From positions 150,699 through 214,698 of the forward strand of contig JAKFCW010000011.1 in assembly GCA_036676455.1 (NCBI GenBank): 64,000 nt of DNA, given 5' to 3'. The stretch comes from UBA4093 sp036676455 (GTDB taxonomy: Bacteria; Cyanobacteriota; Sericytochromatia; S15B-MN24; UBA4093). Within the stretch, counting starts at the first letter, position 1. Each line of letters starts with the position of its first letter. Positions 8,920 to 16,374 of this stretch are shown here, piece after piece. Under the pieces are notes generated by a model. That model saw only the letters and a program-made list of their open reading frames with translations, ran no database searches and was not told the origin of the DNA. The position numbers and the translations under genes are program-made.

Positions 8920-9810
8920 CTAGACCGACAAGCCAATCAAACGCTTGCCGGTGCCGCGCGTCTCGTCGCAAGCCTCGGCATAAGGCGCCATCCAGCGCTG
9001 GGCAAAGGCCATCATGGCCGGGTGCTGCACGGGCACGGTCCACATGCCGCGATCGATGCCCATGGCATGGGCGCGGCGCATGACCTCGGCGTAAAGGGGC
9101 AGGATCCGCGCCCGGCGCTGCAGATCCGGATGCACGTAACTGCAGGTGTAACGCAGCACGTCCTCGAAGAGGTGGGTGATGAGCCAGCCGACCACCTTGC
9201 CATGGTGCCGCAGGACCACGCTGGTCGGAGCATGCGCGTCCACCTCGAAATCGAAGGGCAAGAGGTCCGGCGCGATCCAGGGCGAGGCCTCCTGGCTGCG
9301 CTTGAGATCCTCGCGTTCGAGGGGGGTGACCTCGTCCCAGCGGCCGATCTCGAAGCAGTCCCCCAGAGTGGCCTTCGCCACCCAGCTGGCGCGCGACATC
9401 TGGTCGTAGCGGGCCCGCACGACCAGCATCCGTCGCTCGGGGGCGTCCCAGCCGCGAAGCGCGAGCAGGTGCTCGAGCACCGGTATGGACGGCTTGCCGG
9501 TCATGTAGACGCCATGCACCTCCTGCGTTCCCTCGGCCTGCAGGGCTGCCTCGAGGCGCTCCAGCAGGCCTGCGGCAAGGCCGCGCCGGCGGTAGGCAGG
9601 GCGGACGAATAGGGAGCAAAGCTCGGCATGCTCGCCCGTCGCGTCGCGCACGGCCAGGGCGAGCCCGGCAGGCAAGCCGTCAACCCGTGCGGCGATCGCG
9701 AGCACCTCGGGCTCCAGGGAAACCAGCCCCGCGCGAAACGCCGGGAACGTCAGCCCGGCGAACTCCAGCCCCTCGCTTGCGGCGAGGCGGCCGTACGCCA
9801 CCGCGCTCAT
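8920..9810 (-). CDS. Tandem-GNAT N-acyltransferase of the exporter operon
   Basis: This 296-residue protein has two GNAT folds. The N-terminal one has an intact acyl-CoA loop, ELCSLFVRPAYRRRGLAAG, at about residues 62-80. The C-terminal one is recognisable (LRYTCSYVHPDLQRRARIL) but its loop is degenerate, so only the first domain is likely to bind CoA. It is a paralogue of the GNAT at 46364, next to the RiPP precursor: both share the order GNAT, linker, GNAT and the LCS(L/I)FV strand. It is first in the exporter operon after a small coupled ORF. A role in acylating the exported peptide is inferred. Its own ribosome binding site is weak. Confidence 0.8.
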   Translation of the reverse strand: MSAVAYGRLAASEGLEFAGLTFPAFRAGLVSLEPEVLAIAARVDGLPAGLALAVRDATGEHAELCSLFVRPAYRRRGLAAGLLERLEAALQAEGTQEVHGVYMTGKPSIPVLEHLLALRGWDAPERRMLVVRARYDQMSRASWVAKATLGDCFEIGRWDEVTPLEREDLKRSQEASPWIAPDLLPFDFEVDAHAPTSVVLRHHGKVVGWLITHLFEDVLRYTCSYVHPDLQRRARILPLYAEVMRRAHAMGIDRGMWTVPVQHPAMMAFAQRWMAPYAEACDETRGTGKRLIGLSV

Positions 9811-9872
9811 GCGCGCATGGCCATGCAAAACCCGCTCCCTGCCTGGATGATGAGCATGCTTGCCGCCTCCAT
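9807..9872 (-). CDS. Possible 21-residue peptide translationally coupled to the GNAT gene
   Basis: The minus strand holds an ATG at 9872 with a well-placed AAGGA (9878-9882, 5 nt spacing). A 21-codon frame follows and its TGA overlaps the GNAT start (ATGA). The predicted peptide begins MEAASMLIIQAGSGF and has four Met and one Cys. The GNAT start itself has no good Shine-Dalgarno at normal distance, so ribosomes probably enter here and re-initiate. It could be a coupling leader only, or a tiny exported or regulatory peptide. No homologue is recognised. Confidence 0.45.
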   Translation of the reverse strand: MEAASMLIIQAGSGFCMAMRA

Positions 9873-10116
9873 GGTCGTCCTTCCCTCGTCTCGAGCGTCT
9901 CTCTCGGGCATCCCCCCACTCTAAGCGCCCATCCGGCATCCAGGCAAGCGGACGCAAGCGACGCCCGAGCCTCCCCGCGCGGTCTTGGCGAGAGAACTGG
10001 AACGTAAGGTTCGGCAGGTGACGCTTGATATGACGTGTTGATACTCGTTTGTAACAACGTTCGCCTATTAGTAGACCATCCAATGCTTCAGATAAATGAT
10101 AGGAATGTGATACCCC
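9873..10116. other. Divergent promoter region between exporter operon and EF-hand gene
   Basis: This gene-free stretch contains a locally AT-rich core (about 10020-10110). It should hold promoters for both directions. Several -35-like hexamers are visible (TTGATA at 10025 and 10038 on plus, TTGTTA on minus at about 10052-10057), but none is paired with a convincing -10 box, so I do not assign exact promoters. Confidence 0.4.
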
Positions 10117-10635
10117 ATGAAGAAATCTGCCTTGATAGCGCTCACCGTGATGCTCGTTGCCGGCTGCGGCACCTCCCCCTCGCTTTCGACGTCCGCCCCT
10201 TCGTCGGCGCTGTCGGCTCGCTCGAAGGCGAGCTTCAATGAACTCGTCGCCTCCTGCCGGACTTACATTCGGATGAAGTTTGACGAGGCGGACAAGGACA
10301 AGAGCGGCTTCCTCACTGTCAACGAGGCCGGCGGCTCGAGCCGCAGCTATGTCCTGGGCCAGGAGATCATCGGGACGTTCGCCGAGGTCGATACCAACCG
10401 TGACGACAAGCTCTCCTTCGAGGAAGTCGGGTCCAACGCAATCATCCTGCGGATCGCCACTCGCCTGCATGGTCAGCTGGTCCAGATGTTCGCCGCCGCG
10501 GACCGCGACAGCGACATGGAGCTGCGCGGCCAGGAGATCCCGCCGGGGTTCGATCTGAACAAGGACGGCAAGGTCACCTTCGACGAGTACGAATCGGCTT
10601 ACGCGGCCACAGTGGCGAAGGGAGACAGCCTCTAG
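10117..10635 (+). CDS. EF-hand calcium-binding lipoprotein
   Basis: This 172-residue lipoprotein has a signal peptide ending VAGCGTS (lipobox Cys at 17). Four EF-hand-like loops follow: DEADKDKSGFLTVNE, EVDTNRDDKLSFEE, AADRDSDMELRGQE and DLNKDGKVTFDEYE. The first, second and fourth keep the Asp/Asn and closing Glu ligands. The third is less regular. It probably binds Ca2+ at the cell surface or in the periplasm. An AGGA lies 12 nt before the ATG. It is transcribed alone and followed by a strong terminator. It is divergent from the exporter operon, and any link to export is unproven. Confidence 0.82.
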   Translation: MKKSALIALTVMLVAGCGTSPSLSTSAPSSALSARSKASFNELVASCRTYIRMKFDEADKDKSGFLTVNEAGGSSRSYVLGQEIIGTFAEVDTNRDDKLSFEEVGSNAIILRIATRLHGQLVQMFAAADRDSDMELRGQEIPPGFDLNKDGKVTFDEYESAYAATVAKGDSL

Positions 10636-10669
10636 GGCTGCTCAAGCGCTCGGTCGTCCGTGAAATCGA

Positions 10670-10708
10670 CCGCCAGCAGGTAATTGCCCTGCTGGCGGCT
10701 TTTCTTTT
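10670..10708 (+). terminator. Rho-independent terminator after the EF-hand gene
   Basis: An 11-bp perfect stem, CCGCCAGCAGG / CCTGCTGGCGG (10670-10680 and 10688-10698), is followed by CTTTTCTTTT. Confidence 0.93.
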
Positions 10709-10741
10709 GCCCTGAGCGAGCGGCACGGCAACGCGCCCGGG

Positions 10742-10770
10742 GTTGACACCCGCCAGATATGTAGCTAGCA
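10742..10770 (+). promoter_or_regulatory. Sigma-70-type promoter of the Rrf2 gene
   Basis: A perfect -35 box TTGACA (10742-10747) is followed after 17 bp by TAGCAT (10765-10770) as -10. The predicted operator (10761-10777) overlaps the -10, which suits autorepression. Confidence 0.82.
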
Positions 10771-10777
10771 TAGTTAC
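10761..10777. promoter_or_regulatory. Inverted-repeat operator, copy 1 (GTAGCT-N5-AGTTAC)
   Basis: The 6-bp half sites GTAGCT and AGTTAC are separated by 5 bp, with one mismatch to a perfect palindrome. The same 17-bp pattern recurs before the downstream reductase at 11262, so it is probably the binding site of the Rrf2-type regulator encoded between them. Confidence 0.7.
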
Positions 10778-10794
10778 ACACTCAAGGAGGCGTC

Positions 10795-11238
10795 ATGGCC
10801 ATCAGCAGCCGGTTCATCGTGAGCGTCCACATCTTGACCTTGCTCGCCCAGAGCCAGGGCAAGCCCGTGACGTCGGAGTGGCTTGCCGGCAGCGCCAGCA
10901 CCAACCCTGCCGTCATCCGCAAGCTCTTGGGCATGCTGGCGAAGGCGGGCCTCACCACCTCCCAGCTGGGCGTGGGCGGGGGAGCGCTCCTGGCGCGTCC
11001 GGCCTCGGAGATCACCCTGCTGGACGTCTATCGCGCCGTCGACGAAGGGGAACTCTTCGCCATGCACCATGAATCGCCTAACCCGGCATGCCCGGTCGGA
11101 CGAAACATCCAGGCGGCCATGATCGGCACGCTGGAGCAAGCCCAGCGGGCGCTCGAAGGCGAGCTCGCCGCCAGGACGCTCGCAGACGTCCTGGACGACG
11201 TCCTCGCCGGAGGCCACCCGCAACTCCAAGAGGCTTGA
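10795..11238 (+). CDS. Rrf2-family transcriptional regulator (YwnA-like)
   Basis: This 147-residue protein has an N-terminal winged helix. Residues 1-60 carry SRFIVSVHILTLLAQ and the recognition helix region NPAVIRKLLGMLAKAG, followed by the wing GVGGGALLARPASEITLLDVYRAV. It has only one Cys, in NPACPVGRN, not the three that ligate Fe-S in IscR/NsrR, so it is closer to the YwnA type. An AAGGAGG precedes the ATG. Its promoter overlaps one operator copy, and the next gene carries another. It is probably a redox- or electrophile-responsive repressor of itself and of the NmrA-like reductase. Confidence 0.85.
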   Translation: MAISSRFIVSVHILTLLAQSQGKPVTSEWLAGSASTNPAVIRKLLGMLAKAGLTTSQLGVGGGALLARPASEITLLDVYRAVDEGELFAMHHESPNPACPVGRNIQAAMIGTLEQAQRALEGELAARTLADVLDDVLAGGHPQLQEA

Positions 11239-11252
11239 GGGCCTCTCTTTTT
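11230..11252 (+). terminator. Short terminator or attenuator after the Rrf2 gene
   Basis: A 5-bp stem GAGGC / GCCTC spans the TGA stop and is followed by TCTTTTTCCT. It is weak, so some read-through into the reductase gene is likely. Confidence 0.5.
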
Positions 11253-11261
11253 CCTCAAATC

Positions 11262-11278
11262 GTAACTGTGTAAGTTAC
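11262..11278. promoter_or_regulatory. Inverted-repeat operator, copy 2 (GTAACT-N5-AGTTAC)
   Basis: This is a perfect 6+6 bp inverted repeat with a 5-bp spacer, 48 bp before the reductase ATG. It matches copy 1 at 10761 at 11 of 12 half-site positions. Confidence 0.75.
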
Positions 11279-11325
11279 ACGACACCACACCCAGGCTCGC
11301 CTGGATCGCCCGAAAGGAAACCCTG

Positions 11326-12201
11326 ATGACTTCCACTTCCGCTCGCATTGCCGTCACCGGCGCCACCGGCCAGCTGGGCCAGCTCGTCGTCGAGGCGCTG
11401 CTCCGGACGGTTCCCGCCGCGCAGATCGTCGCGGCCGTGCGCAACCCCGAGAAGGCGAAAGGCCTGGCCGCCAAGGGCATCGAGGTCCGCGAGGCCGACT
11501 ATGATCGGCCCGAAACGCTTGAGCGCGCCTTCGCCGGCGTGGACAAGCTGCTGCTGATCTCCGCCAGCGAGATCGGCAAGCGCGTGCCTCAGCACCAGGC
11601 GGTGATCGACGCGGCGCAGCGCGCCAACGTGAAGCTGCTGGTGTACACCAGCCTGCTGCATGCCGACAGCTCGCCTCTCAGCCTGGCGGTCGAGCACCGC
11701 GAGACCGAAGCCGCGCTCAAGGCGTCGGGCCTGCCCACCGTGATCCTCCGAAATGGCTGGTACACCGAGAACTACGCCATGGGCGCGCCCACGGCGCTGG
11801 AGCATCAGGCCATCATCGGCAGCGCCGGCCAGGGCCGCATCTCCTCGGCCACGCGCGCCGACTTCGCCGATGCCGCCGCCGCCGTCCTGACGTCGGAAGC
11901 CGACCTTGCCGGCCGGACTTACGAGCTCGCAGGCGACACGTCCTACACCCTCGCCGAGCTCGCCGCCGAGATCGCCCGCCAGAGCGGCCAGCCGGTCGCC
12001 TACAACGACATGCCCGAGGAAGCCTACAAGGGCATCCTGCTGAGCGTCGGGCTTCCCGAGCCCCTCGCCGCCATGCTGGCCAACTCTGATGCCGGAGCCG
12101 CGAAGGGTGCGCTCTTCGACGACAGCCGCCAGCTCAGCGCCCTCACCGGCAAGCCGACGACTCCGCTGGCGGACGTCGTCGCGCAGTTCCTGAAGGCCTA
12201 G
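11326..12201 (+). CDS. NmrA/QorB-like NAD(P)H-dependent quinone oxidoreductase
   Basis: This 291-residue atypical short-chain dehydrogenase has a Rossmann motif GATGQLGQLVVEAL at about residues 12-25. NADPH-type residues AAVRNPEKAK follow, then LLLISASEIGKRVPQH and ILRNGWYTENY, which are typical of YtfG/QorB. It should reduce quinones or sense NADPH. Its operator matches the one before the adjacent Rrf2-type gene, like the ywnA-ywnB pair of Bacillus, so induction by electrophilic or quinone stress is inferred. SD AAGG lies 8 nt before the ATG. Confidence 0.85.
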   Translation: MTSTSARIAVTGATGQLGQLVVEALLRTVPAAQIVAAVRNPEKAKGLAAKGIEVREADYDRPETLERAFAGVDKLLLISASEIGKRVPQHQAVIDAAQRANVKLLVYTSLLHADSSPLSLAVEHRETEAALKASGLPTVILRNGWYTENYAMGAPTALEHQAIIGSAGQGRISSATRADFADAAAAVLTSEADLAGRTYELAGDTSYTLAELAAEIARQSGQPVAYNDMPEEAYKGILLSVGLPEPLAAMLANSDAGAAKGALFDDSRQLSALTGKPTTPLADVVAQFLKA

Positions 12202-12209
12202 GCCTCCGA

Positions 12210-12245
12210 GCCCCCGGCCTCCCTGACGTCAGAGAGGCCGGGGGC
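12210..12245 (+). terminator. Terminator hairpin after the quinone reductase
   Basis: A 12-bp stem GCCCCCGGCCTC / GAGGCCGGGGGC flanks a loop holding the palindrome TGACGTCA. No T-tract follows, so termination may be partial. Confidence 0.6.
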
Positions 12246-12315
12246 ACTGGGCGATTCAGCTGAAGCGTGTTCGGCAGATTGTGCCCGCATGATCGCCATG
12301 AGATAATCGAGCTCG

Positions 12316-13575
12316 ATGGCAACTCATGATGAATCTTCTTTAACTGCCCAACTGAATCAGGCGATCGCCGAGCGCGACGCCGCCCTGCGCGAGCTCGCCG
12401 AGCTACGCCGGCAACTCGCCGCCTCGGGCTCCGCGCCCTCCCGGCCGGCCGGCGGCAGCGCTCAGCCATTCGACCAGGTCTTCCGCGTCATGGTGGAATC
12501 GCTCTCCGACTACGCGTTCTACATGCTGGACACCGAGGGCCGCGTGGTGACCTGGAACCGCGGCGCCGAGCGCATCAAGGGCTACTCTGAAGCCGAGGTC
12601 ATCGGCCAATCCAACGAGATCTTCTTCACCGCCGAGGACCGCGCAGCCGACAAGCCCCGCAGGCTGCTGGCCGAGGCGCGAGAGCACGGCCGGGTCGAGG
12701 ATCTCGGCTGGCGCCTCCGCAAGGATGGCTCGCGCTACTGGGCCGACGCGATCATCACCGCGCTTCACGACTCGCAAGGCCGCTTGACGGGCTACGCCAA
12801 GGTGACCCGCGACCTCACCGAGCTCGAACACCTCGAGCGCGAGAAGATCGAGGCCCTCGAACAGGCGGACGTCCTCAAGGACCAGTTCATCTCGATCCTC
12901 TCCCACGAGCTGAGGACTCCCATCAACGCCATCACCGGCTTCGGCAGCATCCTCGACGACGAGGTGGCGGGGCCGCTCAGCGCGCAACAGCACCTTTACC
13001 TCGGCAAGATTCTCGACGGCGCGGAGACCCTGCTCGCCCTCGTGAACGACCTGCTCGACCTGAGCCGCATCCAGGCGGGACGTTTCCAGCTCAATCCCCT
13101 GCCTTTCGACTTCCCCCAGCTAGTGACGGAGAAGCTGGAAGCGCTCGAGCCGATTGCCGAGCAACGCAAGCTGCGGCTCGTCAACGAGGTTCCCCGGGAC
13201 CTGCCCTTGCTTGCGGGCGATGCCCAGCGGATCGGCCAGGTCCTGATCAACCTCGTCAACAATGCCATCAAGTTCACGAGCGCCGGCGGAAGCATCCGCG
13301 TCCGCGCCTGCCTCGACGGCGCCCAGTTGCGCTGCGAGGTCATCGACACGGGGATCGGCATCGCCCATGAAGACTACGAGAAGCTCTTCAAGCCCTTCAC
13401 GCAAGTCGACATGACCTCCACCCGCCAGGCGGGAGGAACGGGCCTCGGGCTGGCCATCAGCAAATCCCTCGTCGAAGCCCACCATGGCCAGATCGGCGTG
13501 GAAAGCGAGCCGGGCAAGGGCAGCACGTTCTGGTTCACGCTGCCCCTCTCGCCAGATGCGGCGCCGCCCCCGTGA
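12316..13575 (+). CDS. PAS-domain sensor histidine kinase (soluble)
   Basis: This is a 419-residue cytoplasmic kinase. A short coiled coil (residues 10-40) precedes one PAS domain (about 55-175, with the PAC tail YAKVTRDLTE). HisKA follows with the phospho-acceptor His in SHELRTP near residue 200. HATPase_c carries the N box NLVNNAIKFT, G1 DTGIGI and G2 GGTGLGLAIS. There is no receiver domain, membrane segment or adjacent response regulator, so it is an orphan. Its kinase core closely resembles that of the gene at 26013 (GSILDDEV.GPL segment), pointing to duplication. Signal unknown. Confidence 0.92.
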   Translation: MATHDESSLTAQLNQAIAERDAALRELAELRRQLAASGSAPSRPAGGSAQPFDQVFRVMVESLSDYAFYMLDTEGRVVTWNRGAERIKGYSEAEVIGQSNEIFFTAEDRAADKPRRLLAEAREHGRVEDLGWRLRKDGSRYWADAIITALHDSQGRLTGYAKVTRDLTELEHLEREKIEALEQADVLKDQFISILSHELRTPINAITGFGSILDDEVAGPLSAQQHLYLGKILDGAETLLALVNDLLDLSRIQAGRFQLNPLPFDFPQLVTEKLEALEPIAEQRKLRLVNEVPRDLPLLAGDAQRIGQVLINLVNNAIKFTSAGGSIRVRACLDGAQLRCEVIDTGIGIAHEDYEKLFKPFTQVDMTSTRQAGGTGLGLAISKSLVEAHHGQIGVESEPGKGSTFWFTLPLSPDAAPPP

Positions 13576-13673
13576 GCCCCCGTCAGCTGCGCTTGCAGGC
13601 TTAGCAACACGTTCACCAGACGATAAGAATGTCGCGGTCTGCCCCCTCCGACAAGAGAGCCAGGAGGACCGCC

Positions 13674-14765
13674 ATGGTGAATCTCTACGCGACGACCGTG
13701 ACCCCCAGCCCCTACGCACCGGCGTCCCCCCTCGGGGTAGCCGTCCCGGTTGCGGCGGCCGCGCCGGCGCCTTTGCCGTCGCCCGGCTACCAAGGCCTGC
13801 TCGATCGGCTTCACGTGGCCAGCCAAACGGCCGCTCCCGTCGTCGCCTCCCCGCCACCGGCCGTGCCCGTCACCCAAAGCTTCCCGCCGATTCCCGTGCT
13901 GGGCGGACTTTACGAGCAGCTCAAGCAGCTCCTCGACCAGCTCCTTTCCGGTCCATCGACCCCACCCCCTCCGGTGACGCACCCCACGACGCCGACGTCC
14001 CCGAAGCAGACCTCCTTCGTCATCAGCTCGTTCAACGTGCTGGGAAGCAGCCATACCAAGGGACCGGGCAGCGATCGGCCCGGCATGGCGCCCGGCACCA
14101 CCCGCATCCGCTCGGCGGTCGACTTGCTCGAACGCCATGACGTCGACGTCGTGGGCTTCCAGGAGTTCCAGCGCGACCAGTTCACAGAGTTCCAGAAGGT
14201 CGCAGGTGACACGTTCGTCGTCTACCCCGGCTTCAAGCTCGGCAAGCCGGAGGTCGTGAACTCCATCGCCTGGCGAAAGGACACCTGGGACCTGGTCAAG
14301 GCTGACCACATCGACATCCCCTACTTCGACGGCAAGCCGCGAAAGATGCCCGTCATTCGCCTGCGCCACAAGCAGACGGGGCAAGAGGCTTACTTCGCCA
14401 ACTTCCACAACCCCGCGAGCACCCGCAAGCACGGCGACCATGAAAAATGGCGCGACGTCGCCACCCTCAAGGAAATCGATCTCGTCAACCGGCTGCGCAA
14501 GGAGACCGGCCTCCCGGTCTTCGTCACGGGGGACATGAACGAGCGCGACGAGTACTACCGGATGATGACCCAGAAGACGGACATGGTTTCGGCCGATACC
14601 CGCGCCAACGGCAAGGCCCCGGCGAAGATGGCCATCGACTGGATCTTCGGCACGGAGTCCCAGGTCACCTTCAGCGACTACACGCGAGACCGCAGCCCGC
14701 TCGTCCAGAAGACGACGGACCACCCGGTGGTCGTGAGCACGGCCACCATCACGCGCAAGCCGTAA
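13674..14765 (+). CDS. Endonuclease/exonuclease/phosphatase-family protein with Ala/Pro-rich N-terminus
   Basis: This is a 363-residue protein; the start was chosen for the AGGAGG at 13662-13667, 6 nt before the ATG. Residues 1-115 are Ala/Pro-rich and of low complexity with no clear signal peptide. A DNase I-like catalytic domain follows, with FVISSFNVLG, DVVGFQEFQRDQF (metal-binding Glu), FVTGDMNERD and TTDHPVVVSTATI (catalytic His). It could cleave DNA, phospholipid or phosphoesters; the substrate cannot be told from sequence. It is transcribed alone with a hairpin after the stop. Confidence 0.8.
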   Translation: MVNLYATTVTPSPYAPASPLGVAVPVAAAAPAPLPSPGYQGLLDRLHVASQTAAPVVASPPPAVPVTQSFPPIPVLGGLYEQLKQLLDQLLSGPSTPPPPVTHPTTPTSPKQTSFVISSFNVLGSSHTKGPGSDRPGMAPGTTRIRSAVDLLERHDVDVVGFQEFQRDQFTEFQKVAGDTFVVYPGFKLGKPEVVNSIAWRKDTWDLVKADHIDIPYFDGKPRKMPVIRLRHKQTGQEAYFANFHNPASTRKHGDHEKWRDVATLKEIDLVNRLRKETGLPVFVTGDMNERDEYYRMMTQKTDMVSADTRANGKAPAKMAIDWIFGTESQVTFSDYTRDRSPLVQKTTDHPVVVSTATITRKP

Positions 14766-14780
14766 GGCCAGACGAGCAAG

Positions 14781-14810
14781 ACCCCCCTCGCGCGTGAGGC
14801 CGAGGGGGGT
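14781..14810. terminator. Terminator hairpin between the nuclease and M20 genes
   Basis: A 10-bp perfect stem ACCCCCCTCG / CGAGGGGGGT with a 10-nt loop lies between convergent genes and can serve both. Confidence 0.72.
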
Positions 14811-14830
14811 CGGGTCAGAGGGTTTGCGGT

Positions 14831-14856
14831 GCCTTACGCAACAGCCGCGGGCGCTA
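14831..14856 (+). repeat. Dispersed 26-nt repeat, copy 1
   Basis: This 26-nt unit begins GCCTTACGCAACAGCC and ends GGGCGCTA. An exact copy lies in the opposite orientation at 52816-52841, and a near copy at 62316-62340. Its last three bases form the TAG stop of the M20 peptidase gene. Confidence 0.85.
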
Positions 14857-16218
14857 GAGCGCCGCCACCTGCTCGAAGTAGCGCATGAAGGCCTTCATGC
14901 CGCCCTCGGCCATGCTCCAGTCGAAGTTCTCGTTGGGAGCGTGGTAGCCATGCTCGGGAAGCGAGAGCCCGATGAACATGATGGGGCAGCCCAGGTGCTT
15001 CTGCATGCTGACCACGGCGCCGATGGAGCCGCCCTCGCGGATGAAGGCGGGGTTGGCACCGAAGCCGAAGCGCAGGGCCGTCCGGATGGCGTCGGAGTAG
15101 GGGCCGTCCATCGCGCCCTGGTAGGGCTCCAGGGATCCTTCCGGATCCAGGACGACATCGGGGTTCTTCTCCTTGACGAAGTCACGGACCATGGCGAGCA
15201 CGTCGGCGGGTTTCATGTCGGGAACCAGGCGCATGCTGACCTTGGCCTCGGCCCGCGGGGGAACGATGGCCTTGACGCCGGGGCCCGTGTAGCCGCCCAC
15301 CATGCCGTGGACCTCGAAGGTCGGGCGGGCCCAGATGCGCTTCATCACCTCGAGGGGATCGGTGACCCGCAGGCACTTGAGGCCGTGGGCGCGCTGGAAC
15401 TCGGCCGTCTCGAAGCCGGAGGCGAGGAAGCTCAGCTCCTCCTCGGGCGAGACGGGGTTGACGTGATCGTAGAAGCCGGGGATCTTCACGTTGCCCGTGC
15501 GGGCGTCGTAGATCTCGCTGATGAGCTGGCAAAGCTCGCCGATGGGGTTGCGCGCGGCGCCGCCGGTCAGGCCCGAGTGGACGTCCTTGGTGCCGGTCTC
15601 GAGCAAGAGGCGGAAGCCGACCATGCCCCGCAGGCCCAGGGGCGCGGCGGGCTTGTCGCGGCTGATCCAGATGGTGTCCGAGACCAGCACGGAATCCGTC
15701 TTCAGCGCGTCGGCGTGGGCCTCGAGGAAGGCCTCGAAGTGGGGGCTGCCGATCTCCTCCTCGAACTCCCAGACGAAGCGGATGTTGAGCGCGATGCCAT
15801 GCTTGCGGGCGAGCATGGCCGCGAAGAAGGCCGCCAGGGCAGGACCCTTGTCATCCGTGGTGCCGCGCCCGCGATAGGTGTCGCCGTCCTGGGTGAACTT
15901 GAAGGGCTCGGACGTCCACTCGGGCTCGTTGGCGGGCTGGACGTCGAGGTGGTTGTAGATCGTGAGGGTGCGCGTCGCCTCGGGATGGCGGAAGTCGCCG
16001 ACCACGACGGGGAAGCCGTTGGTCTCGTAGATCTTCGCATCAGCGCCGTGCGACTCGAGCAAGCTCAAGGCCCACTCGGCTCCGCGGCGGATGTCCGGGC
16101 GGTACGCGGGGTCCATGCTGACGGTCGGGATCTCCACGATCTCGGCGAGTTTGCGCTCGTACTCGGCGCGCAGGGCGGTGATTTCGTTTTGCAAGTGATC
16201 CGGCTGAAGCTCGATCAT
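14854..16218 (-). CDS. M20-family metallopeptidase (dipeptidase)
   Basis: This is a 454-residue zinc aminoacylase/dipeptidase. The metal-binding motifs are in order: NHLDVQP (His), GTTDDKGP (bridging Asp), EFEEEIGS (catalytic Glu plus ligand) and EHGYHAPNE (last His). The lid/dimerisation domain is around 190-320. Length fits cytosolic M20 dipeptidases of the CNDP-like group. It likely hydrolyses dipeptides in the cytoplasm. The TAG stop falls inside a dispersed repeat. Single gene, convergent with the nuclease gene. Confidence 0.92.
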   Translation of the reverse strand: MIELQPDHLQNEITALRAEYERKLAEIVEIPTVSMDPAYRPDIRRGAEWALSLLESHGADAKIYETNGFPVVVGDFRHPEATRTLTIYNHLDVQPANEPEWTSEPFKFTQDGDTYRGRGTTDDKGPALAAFFAAMLARKHGIALNIRFVWEFEEEIGSPHFEAFLEAHADALKTDSVLVSDTIWISRDKPAAPLGLRGMVGFRLLLETGTKDVHSGLTGGAARNPIGELCQLISEIYDARTGNVKIPGFYDHVNPVSPEEELSFLASGFETAEFQRAHGLKCLRVTDPLEVMKRIWARPTFEVHGMVGGYTGPGVKAIVPPRAEAKVSMRLVPDMKPADVLAMVRDFVKEKNPDVVLDPEGSLEPYQGAMDGPYSDAIRTALRFGFGANPAFIREGGSIGAVVSMQKHLGCPIMFIGLSLPEHGYHAPNENFDWSMAEGGMKAFMRYFEQVAAL

Positions 16219-16321
16219 GGGGAATCCTTTCTAGGGTGCCGCTGTCCCCCCGATCATACCACTCCAAGCGGCTCATGGAGCCAAACAAGCCCCCATTCTC
16301 CGCTGATGCCCGCTCCTCCGC

Positions 16322-16327
16322 TATACT
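16322..16327 (+). promoter_or_regulatory. -10 box before the aldo-keto reductase
   Basis: TATACT lies 48 bp before the ATG at 16375. There is no recognisable -35 at 17 bp, so an activator or an alternative contact is possible. A strong AAGGAG at 16363-16368 sets the start. Confidence 0.55.
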
Positions 16328-16374
16328 GGAGGCTTGGATGCAGTCGCACGATGACTCACGGGAAGGAGTGCCCC

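Noticed and set aside
13674..14020. Signal peptide on the DNase I-like protein
   Set aside because: The N-terminus lacks a basic start and a hydrophobic core; it is Ala/Pro-rich and of low complexity.
14794..16374. A long plus-strand open frame running into the aldo-keto reductase
   Set aside because: It is antisense to the M20 peptidase, low-complexity in sequence, and the reductase has its own -10 box and AAGGAG.
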